The notes under the pieces: model-generated
What the model saw: the letters and a program-made list of their open reading frames with translations, nothing else
Databases searched by the model: none
Told to the model about the DNA's origin: nothing
Part shown: positions 40,022 to 49,000 of the stretch, in pieces
Layout: every line of letters starts with the position of its first letter
Position numbering within the stretch: the stretch's first letter is position 1
Position numbers and translations under genes: made by a program
NCBI GenBank assembly: GCA_917880885.1
Contig: OU862927.1
Coordinates: forward strand, 35,181,571 to 35,245,570
DNA length: 64,000 nucleotides
Source: Limnephilus marmoratus
Taxonomy: Eukaryota; Arthropoda; Insecta; Trichoptera; Limnephilidae
Direction of reading: 5' to 3'

Positions 40022-40052
<31 letters not shown>

Positions 40053-43000
40053 TACAGTGATTACCGCACAAGAATCTCAACTGCTCCCGTCTGGAGCCAG
40101 TGAGACTATGGCATCCCCAATTGGGGTATGTTGTGAGGCTGAAGGTAGTGGGGAGGGGAAGGAGGTGGGGAAGAGGAAGGTTGGGAAGTACCTGGCTATT
40201 CAGATCTGGTCACTAAACACGGCTAAAGCCATTTTCCAGAAACGTTTCAATTCTGAATGGTGGTCTTACACCAGGGCAATACTAATAGTATCTTCCACTC
40301 TGGAACATGCCGCAAATATACTATATATTATTTTAAATGAATTAATTGTGAAATAACACAAATTAATCAAATAAAATTTATTTGCGCATGCCGGGTTCGA
40401 ACCCGCGACCTCCGGAATGTGAGTCAAGAGTCTTAGCCACTGGACTACGGAGGTCGTCAAAAATTGGACAACCAACACCATTTTCTGACTTTGCAGGGGT
40501 GCTCAGGTTCGTGGGGTGCTGGTATTGGGGACGGAAGCATCTGCCCATAGACTGCGAAGCAGACCCGATCGGGAGATGGTTGAGGGAGACCTTTTGACCA
40601 CTCCAGCAGGATTCTCTCGGATAATCGCCTTGCACCGCAGTGAGAAGGATGGATTCATATATCCACTGACCACACTTCTAGATACACTGACCACCAGATT
40701 CCTACCCACCCCTCGTATCTTATTCCTACCAAAACTTCCTCTCCTCCCTTTCCTAAAACAACCTACCACACAGCACCCCCAAAGATGACTTAGTGTGGAG
40801 CTAATGTTAAAAAAATACGGTGATTCTAAATTACGCGACGCAATATTTTAACCACTTCAACTAAATTATGAATACTTTAAAAATGGTGGAAAATTTCCCC
40901 ATTTGTTGAAACCAGATGTTATTGAAACGTTAGCTCTTCAGAATAAACATCGAAACTAACTAAGTTAAATGGCACAAAAAACAGTTAAGAAACGTATTTT
41001 TTACAAATTTTTGCCAAATTTAGCCATATTTTTATTAGCAAAAGCAGCCCCGGATCTTCGTTTTTTTTTAGGCGGGGCAAAAACTGAAAAATGCCGCCCC
41101 CGCCCACTTAGGTATCTATATTTATTTTAACCTTGCTGGGGGGGGGGGGGGGGGGTGGTCCATATTCGAATCAAAGAACTGGTTTTACTGTAAGTAATTA
41201 AGAAATTTAATTATAGCTACACCCAGAACATGCAAATGGTTTTCCTTAAATTCTGGCTGCATATAGTCTGCAACCAGAATTTTAAAACTGCACTTTGAAC
41301 ACGAGAATGGTTTCCATCAAAATGCTTCAGCAGATGAAATCACAACTGAAATTTATCTTGCTGGCTGCTTATTCGTTTTAAACTGCTACATTGCATTGTA
41401 TTTAAATAAAAGCTGAAATAAAAAGGTTGTTTTACTTCTCAGTCATATGATGGCTGCCATCGTGTAATAAACAAATCATGACACGCATAACGACGTAAAA
41501 AATTTAAGTAAGTTTGAATAATGACGAATTGACGACGTAAGTGATTGCACGTATTAAATTGAGTTTAAAAAATAAATATAGTAAAAGCGATCGATGAACT
41601 GTGATAGATTTATTGATGCGACACTAATGACATCAGTATTGTACCTTCGGTTGATCAACAAGTACTAAAGAGTAAAAATAAACAACACACTTTTGACACA
41701 TTTTTAAAACAAAACACTGTCGTGGAGAGAGATCGACGAGGGAGTTTTCGAATATAGCTTCATCTCTTTCGCACGCACGGTAACCAGAGCAGACGCGTGC
41801 TGCCGCGATCTGTGGTTCCTGCGGGCGAGCGGGTCGGGTGCGTATTTTGAACTATGCCTACGCGCCTCGCGAATAATAAATGTTCGTGCAGCACGTCTCA
41901 CTCAGGGCTCTGGGTATCAGTCGAGTTAATATGGCCGTGAAATTTCTCTACTTGTACTATTGTTTATTCCGTGGTCAAAGTTGAGTTTGGCCGCCCTCTG
42001 AACTTGTGCCCGGGGCATGGGCCCCGGCTTGCCCCCCATTAGATCCGGGGCTGAGCAAAAGCAATGAAGCCAATAACCAAACAAAAAAGTTGAATTTAAT
42101 TAAATGACGCGAAACTCAATCTGGAAAATCTAGACACAGAAAAATCAGAAAAGATATTTGCACCTCTGGGACTCAAACCCAGGATCTTTCGTTTTCCGGG
42201 CAAATACGCTAACCACTGCTCAAAAAGTTGAACATTGTCGGTACCAGCTAGCTACATACCTTTTTGATTTATGGTTTATAAGCTCATTTCCAATTTCAAA
42301 TTCAATTACCTCTCCATTGCATAACCCGAGCAATTCAATTGGGCTTGAGAGACCGCTGCGCGGCCTTTTCCTACAAGATTTAATTTTAGAAACGAGGCCA
42401 AAATACCTAACTGAATTATCTTTTTTAAAATTAAGGATTAGATTGAGAATTAAGTTCTGTACGGAAGTAACTCGAAGACATCTTATCAGAGGGTCAAAAT
42501 ATTTCAGCTTTATAATAAAATCCATATAAATGGAATATTTGTGAACGTATACGAAAACTAAAAACTGTTTTGGCAGGTGATAAAATAAGTTTCCAAATTT
42601 TATAAATCGAAATCTCTACATATTATCTCTACATATTATAAATTAAAGTCCCCCGCGTCGTCTGTTTTAAATATTTTAAATATTCTGTACTCGAAAACTA
42701 CTGAACGGATTTTCATGCGGTTTCCACCAATAGGTTTAGGTATGTAATTTGTCAAGGATTTGTGTAAGATGGTTGAAACATAACGATAATTGTTAGAAGT
42801 GTCGGAAAAAGTCATGCCGCCTGGTAGCTTTCATCGAAAACGCTGATTAAACTTTTTGGGATATAAAAAAACAATGCATGGTGGGATATTCCTCTTTTAT
42901 AGATCTACAAAAAAGTTCGCGAAGGCATATATCTATCTTTTACGGATAGCTTACTATACCCATTCTGTCTTCAAAAAAAATGATCACGTACATTGCGGTA

Positions 43001-46000
43001 ATTGAAAAGTTATTTATACGGATATTTTTTAATCCTCATTAACTTAAATATGTTAGTTACCCCAAGGATTTCATGCACATTATTATAATCTTTCACACCA
43101 TCTATACGTATTATAAATTAAAGTCCTCCGCGGCATCTGTCTGTCTCTTCGCGATAAACTCAAAGACGGCGATAGTTATAAATGTTGGATAACCATCCAG
43201 TAGATGACGTTGTGTTTTATTAGCCACAGCAACGCGTGGCCGGGTGAGCTAGTAAACATATAATTTTTTTAATATAAAAATTTTGTATGCAAACATAAAA
43301 AAGTTTTAAAAATGGCTCAACTTACAGAACAAAAATTACTGATAACGAAAAAAAACCACACACATATTTTATTAGACAGGTGTAACTCACTTTTTTGCTG
43401 TTCCATGTAAAAATAATTAATAAAAAATTCCCAAATTTTCATAAATTTATTTGCAATTGCGATTCGAATCTTTGGTTTCTTAAAGGTCTACATTTGACTT
43501 CTTTTGTGGTTATTTTTATATCATTACATCATCATTACATAGTATAAAATGAAGTCGTTCAAAATGTATGTGCGCCTTAGGGGGTTTTCCACCATCCTCC
43601 CAATAGCTTATCCATACACATAATGAATATTTTGGATTAATTCTACAGGATTTATTTATTTAAAAAGTCTGAGTTTACTATTCGGTACTTGAACCTATGA
43701 ACAATGGCTACATATATTATTTATTTATTTATTTATTAATTTTCAACGCCCTGATGGGCTTTTACATGACAAGATTATAATACAGAGACAGTTTTTTTGA
43801 ATAAAAAAGATAAACTATAAAAATATAACTAGTAGGTAAACATCATACAGATAAATTTAGGAATGATAGTGCATTACAATAAAAGAGAAAGTTTCTAAGT
43901 TGTAAATGACATAGAAATAAACTAGTAGGTATGTTAGCAATTACAAACTGATTAAATGTCATGAATAATACATGACAAAATGCAAGATACATAAAAAGAA
44001 AACGTTAACAAGTTTTTACATTGTAGATTAATATAGAAATACACAAATATATGCAATAGACCCTAGGTGATGCTCCTTAGATATCAAAATATTCTACATA
44101 AAAATATTGTTCAGATATTTCTTGAATAAACGGTAAACTTATATTAAATACATCGATATTTGAGGTGTATTTGTTCCCTAGTGTGTGTAGTCGAGAAATT
44201 GATGCACGTGTGTGATAGTTGGTTAGAGAATTATTGTTGCAGAATAATATGTTTTGCCTTGACGCTCGGGTTGGTACCTTAAAGTCAATGAGATGCAGGA
44301 GTTCACAACAGTTTAATTCGGAGTGAATAATTTTAAACAAAAAAATTAGGTCAATTATTTTTCTTCTGTTTTCTAGGGAATGCAATTTAAGTGTATTTAG
44401 TAAGAATGTATAGTTAATGTGTTGAATAGGTATATGTAACTTGAAGTTAATAAATCGTAAAAATTTGTGCTGCACTCGTTCAATATTTTTTATATGAATT
44501 TGATAATATGGGGACCAAACGATGGAATTGTATTCCAGCAAGCTGCGTACTAGCGACAAATATACAATTTTAATAGCTTCTAGTGAATCAAAGTCTTTGA
44601 TGGTTCTGATTATAAATCCTAGTGTCTTCATGCCTTTGTTGGTTATTTCTTGTATGTGGTTTATAAAATTTAATTGGGTGTCAAATATAACTCCAAGATC
44701 CCCGATTTCTTTGACTTTTTCTAAGATTTTGTTATTTATTGTGTATTTAAAAGATAACGGGGTCTTTGTTCTACAAAATGTTAGTGTCTTACATTTATCG
44801 ATATTGAGGAATAAGTTGTTTGCAACACACCAATTGTGTAATTTGTCAATGTTTGACTGTAGGATAAGGCAGTCTCTTATATTAGATATTTGTTTATATA
44901 ATTTGATGTCATCGGCAAAAAGCAGAACTTCTACATCGTCGAAACAACTTATGATATCATTTATGAATATAAGGAAAAGGATGGGTCCGAGATGACTCCC
45001 TTGCGGTAGACCACTAGTTGCATAAAATAACTTAGATTTAGAGTGTTTAATTTTGACAAATAAGATTCTGTTAGACAAGTAACTTGAGAACCAATCCAAC
45101 AACTTGCCTCTCAGTCCTATTGCATAAAGTTTTCTAAGTAATAATTTATGTGATACTTTGTCGAAAGCTTTGGAAAAATCTGTGTAAATACTGTCAACTT
45201 GTTTTTTTTTTGTAAAAGATTCTGTAATATAGTTATGGTAAAGTAACAGGTTAGTAGCAGTTGACCTACCAGAAACGAATCCGTGTTGGTTTTTTTCTAT
45301 AGCTTTTAATATTGACGGATAAATTAAATCGAGAACAAGTGATTCAAAGATTTTCGGGAGCGCTGATTGTATGCAGATTGGACGGTAGTTTTTAATGTCT
45401 GTGTCATCACCTTTTTTGAAAATCGGAGTAATATAACTAGATTTCCAACGGGTTGGAAAATGTCCTGAAGAAAGTAAGTGGTTAAATAGTGTGGTGAGTG
45501 AACCGGATATTGCAGATGCGCATTGTTTGAGAAATATTGGTGGGATGTTATCTGGGCCTGCAGATTTGTTGGGGTCAAGGGAAATTATTTTATTTAAGCA
45601 TGATTCCCGTGTAAGGAGGTAGTTCTGTAAATGTATTGTGCTTGGGTATATGTATGACGGTACGTTGTTATCAGATATTTCGCTTTCATATACACTTTGG
45701 AAATGATCCGCAAACAAATTAACAATATCATGGGTGCTGTTGGCTATTTTTCCATCATAATGCATTGTAGGGGGGTAGTCTGTACTTTCATTGTTTAATT
45801 TTTTAACAAAATTCCAAAGATTTTTTGTTCCTAGCGCAGTTTTCTCAACGGAGGTGATGTGTGCTTTATAGCATAGTTTAGATAGTGTTTTACATTTCTT
45901 TCTTGTTTCTGAGAAGTTTGAGTAGTCGTTGATTTGGTGAGTGAGTTTAAAAATTTTGTGTAGTTGTTTTTTTTGTTTCAGTAAGAGTATAAGGTCTGTG

Positions 46001-49000
46001 GAGAACCAAATTGGATATGTTCTGTGTTTAGGTATATATGAGGGGACATGAGATTTTATATTTTCGGAAAATGTTTCATAAAGTTTTTCTAGATTTTGTT
46101 CGATATCACTATTTTTGGTCAAGAAAGTCCAATCTGTATTATTAAGTTGGTAGTTAATAGAGTCGTAATCGGCATTTTTGAAGTTGAGCGTTGTTTGTTT
46201 CAGTGGGGGATTGTGTACATATTTACGACAATGTGTAAGGGGGGATGATAATTATCCACCTGCACAAGCTGATCAATTGACATTTCAACACATAGTTTAG
46301 AACAGTTTGAAAGAGCGAGATCTAGTTGACGATTACATATATTGGTTACAAAATTGTGTTGATGCAAATTTAAATAGTTAATCATATCTATCACTTCACG
46401 TGCTGGGTCGTTAGAACTCTCGTTAGTAATATAACCATTTTCACTAGATGTCCAGTTTAAATTGGGAAGATTATAATCACCGACGATAATTATTTTCGAT
46501 GTAGGGTTTTTTGACAGAAGAAATTCAATGTCTTCGCAGTGTTTTTTGTAAGTTTGGATATCGGAGTTTGGCGGTATGTATACAGTTCCAATGATGATTT
46601 TTTCCATAGGAGTAACAATTTGTACAAATAATTGCTCCAATGAGGTATTTTGCGTGGTTAGTTTTTTCGCTGATATATTTTCCTTAGTTGCAATCAATAC
46701 TCCGCCTCCTCTGGATTTGGTACTAGATTTTGGATTTCTGTCACGCCTAAATACCTTGTGGTTTGTAAAACCAAGTTCTGGAGATTTTATTTCTGGAACG
46801 AGCCATGTTTCGGTAAGGATAAATATATCGTGTCCGTGTAAAGGTACCGTTACTTTAAGGTCATTTAGTTTTGTACGAAGTCCTCGTGTATTTTGGTAAT
46901 AGATTTTGATTTCATCAGGGCATTTGGTCCCGCATTTTCGGTTAGTTAGGCCATATCCAGTGGTGGATTTTGGTTTTTTGAGACATTTACTATTGTTGGC
47001 TTATTATTTATAAATTTTATGGTAAGTCCGACTTCGCCTTCCAGGGTACGGTTTGCCAGAGTTTGTCTAAGATCATTTAGGTATTGCCTTTGTAGAGGGG
47101 TTTGGTCGGAATAGATTTTGCAATCGGTGTGTGTTAGAGCAATATTTTTTCTACGCAATACGTTTAATACAATCAACGGATCATTAAGGATGACTTTTAT
47201 TGGTCTTATTTTGTTTGGTTTTACTGCGCCAATGCGGAAGACGTTGACAGAGTTTTCAACGAGCGTGGTATCGATTTTGTTGATAATTTTTAAAACTTCC
47301 ACTTTATCCTGTTTAATTCGGTCCATTTGATTCACCATGACACTTTCGGGCACATTTGTGATAATTAAATTTTTGGCTCTCACCTTTCTTTCTTCCAACT
47401 CGTCGGCTGCTTCATATAGGATAGATTAGCCGAAGTTTTTACCTGTTGCTAGTATTTATTTGTTTTTTTATTAATATTCGTTATGTGTATGGATAAACTA
47501 TTGGGAGGATGGTGAGAAACCCCCTTAATCTTTTAAACTACGCAACGGATTTTCATACGGTTTTCACCAATAGATAGAGTGGTTGAAGATGAATGTTTAT
47601 ATGTATAATACATGTAAATTATATCAGAGAAAAGCCGAGAAATTCAAAGAAAACATTTTTTGTGCGATTGAAAACGGCTGACGGGCCGTACTATAGTCAC
47701 TTTTGAAATTCGTTCTACGGAAGAAATTGGAAAATAGATGTCCTAGAGTAAGTAGGTATTTGATTTTCCCTTTTCAAATATCCAGTGTTGCATTGCAAGC
47801 ATTGTATAATTAGTGGCGAGTTAGTTTTAGTTTATATGTATAATAGATGCTTATTATAGTAGAGAAAAGCCGATAAATTCCAATATTTAATTCAGGCAGC
47901 TGGCAAGCGGGTGGTGTGGATTTTATAAAGATTGGGTAATGGCGTTGTGTTTCGTTAGCCACAGCAACGTGTGGCCGGGTCTGCTAGTTGAATATAAAGC
48001 GTGGTATTTTTTCTTTCTAAAACCGTTTAAAGCACATTTCTCACTATGATAGTAAGGGAGACACAACATTTCTATGAGACATGCCTACTCGTATATGAGT
48101 TGTTTCTAAAACCGAAAAAGTAGACTTTAAAGATTTAAGGGCACAGGTTTTAACTGTAAAACTGAGTTTGACATACCTAACTTCACGTTCTTCAGCCTCC
48201 TCTTGTGAGATATCTTCCTCGGCGGAGTAATCAAGGATGGGCTTCACTCCGAACTGGCGCAGCCTGAAATACACCAAAATAATTATTATCCATACAATTA
48301 TTATAAAAATGACATCGATGAATGACTGGTACATAATATTTCATTAAAACTTCTCTCATTTTATTCTCAGTTATTTTTCACGTGAAGAAATTTTCCACAA
48401 AAATGATTCCGATTGAAATTCTTCAAAAATGTACAAACGATTGACTTGTTTGCAAACGAAGTATTTATTTGTAAACGATGGGCATGTTTGCAAACGATGG
48501 ACTTATTTGCAAACGATTTACTCACAGATGTCCTAAAAAAATACGGTCAAAGAACCTTAGAATACAGCGTCCCTACAACTTAGAGGTTAACAAAGTCAGC
48601 AAAAAATTGTGAACAACTTCGTAAGGATTTTTAGAATTTTCATGCTGAAAAGAATGGTTATTTGGAAAGACTTTTAGTAATAATCTATTTTTCTTTGTGC
48701 TTTTTCTGAATCTATATATATATATTCATGATTTGTTGTTTTTTTTAATACAAATGTCTTATGTCTATGATTCAAAGTAGTAATGCTGTATAATATGAGT
48801 ATCCTAAATTTAAAAAATATATAAAGTACTCGCAGATATCATTGTAATTATGTAATATAATTTATAATATATGTATACCTGTGAATAGTATTTTTATTAT
48901 TAGGCTAAATATTACATTATTGGTGGTGAAAATACAAGGAACTTAAAAAGAGTCCTTAGGTTATTGTAGTTAGTTGTGGACATTGGTTAGATTCTGGTGG

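Larger units (their letters stand above)
43715..47470 (-). mobile_element. Non-LTR retrotransposon (LINE), minus strand
   Basis: The 3' end is an (AATA)n tail (minus sense) at 43738-43715. Then 3' UTR, ORF2 with reverse transcriptase (44077-46240) and endonuclease (46200-46950), and ORF1 (46946-47398). It has jockey/CR1-like organisation with no RNase H. The 5' UTR is short or truncated. Confidence 0.85.
43580..47524. mobile_element. TIR element with TTA duplication, carrying a LINE
   Basis: Left GGGGGTTTTCCACCATCCTC then CCAATAGCTTATCCATACAC is matched inverted at 47473-47524 (TATTGGGAGGATGGTGAGAA then ACCCCC). The TIRs are about 52 bp with only a few mismatches. TTA flanks both sides (43577-43579, 47525-47527). 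A 3-bp TTA/TWA duplication suggests PIF/Harbinger type. No DDE transposase is present; the interior is a LINE. Confidence 0.85.
43500..47987 (+). mobile_element. Helitron (CTAATATTATAAA subtype) split by a 3.9-kb insertion
   Basis: The left piece ATAAAATGAAGTCGTTCAAA then ATGTATGTGCGCCTTA (43546-43579) and right piece ATCTTTTAAACTACGCAACG (from 47528) to GTGTGGCCGGGTCTGCTAG (ends 47987) are contiguous in the intact relative at 51684-52144 (break near 51921). The break has a TTA duplication. Confidence 0.82.
28142..48176 (-). other. 20-kb PRODH intron
   Basis: Between exon 2 (donor at 48176) and exon 3 (acceptor at 28142). No host coding exon was recognised inside. Most of it is transposable elements listed separately. 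Unassigned stretches include 32100-32500 (repeat shared with 40490-40800 and 55690-55810, GAAGTTCTGG/GGGTGGGTAGGAATCTGG), 35940-36640, 37100-38390 and 41150-42140 (a GC-richer patch at 41720-41900 with no convincing gene). Confidence 0.7.

Noticed and set aside
40390..40458. tRNA gene
   Set aside because: Good A and B boxes but no consistent cloverleaf, and attached to a repeated 400-bp body: a SINE head. The same reasoning applies at 23930, 42150, 58165 and 60575.
41704..41901. Arginine-rich minus frame in a GC-richer patch
   Set aside because: No recognised motif, splice signals or neighbour support; region may be an uncharacterised repeat.
44522..44995. 157-codon plus-strand frame
   Set aside because: Antisense to the LINE reverse transcriptase.
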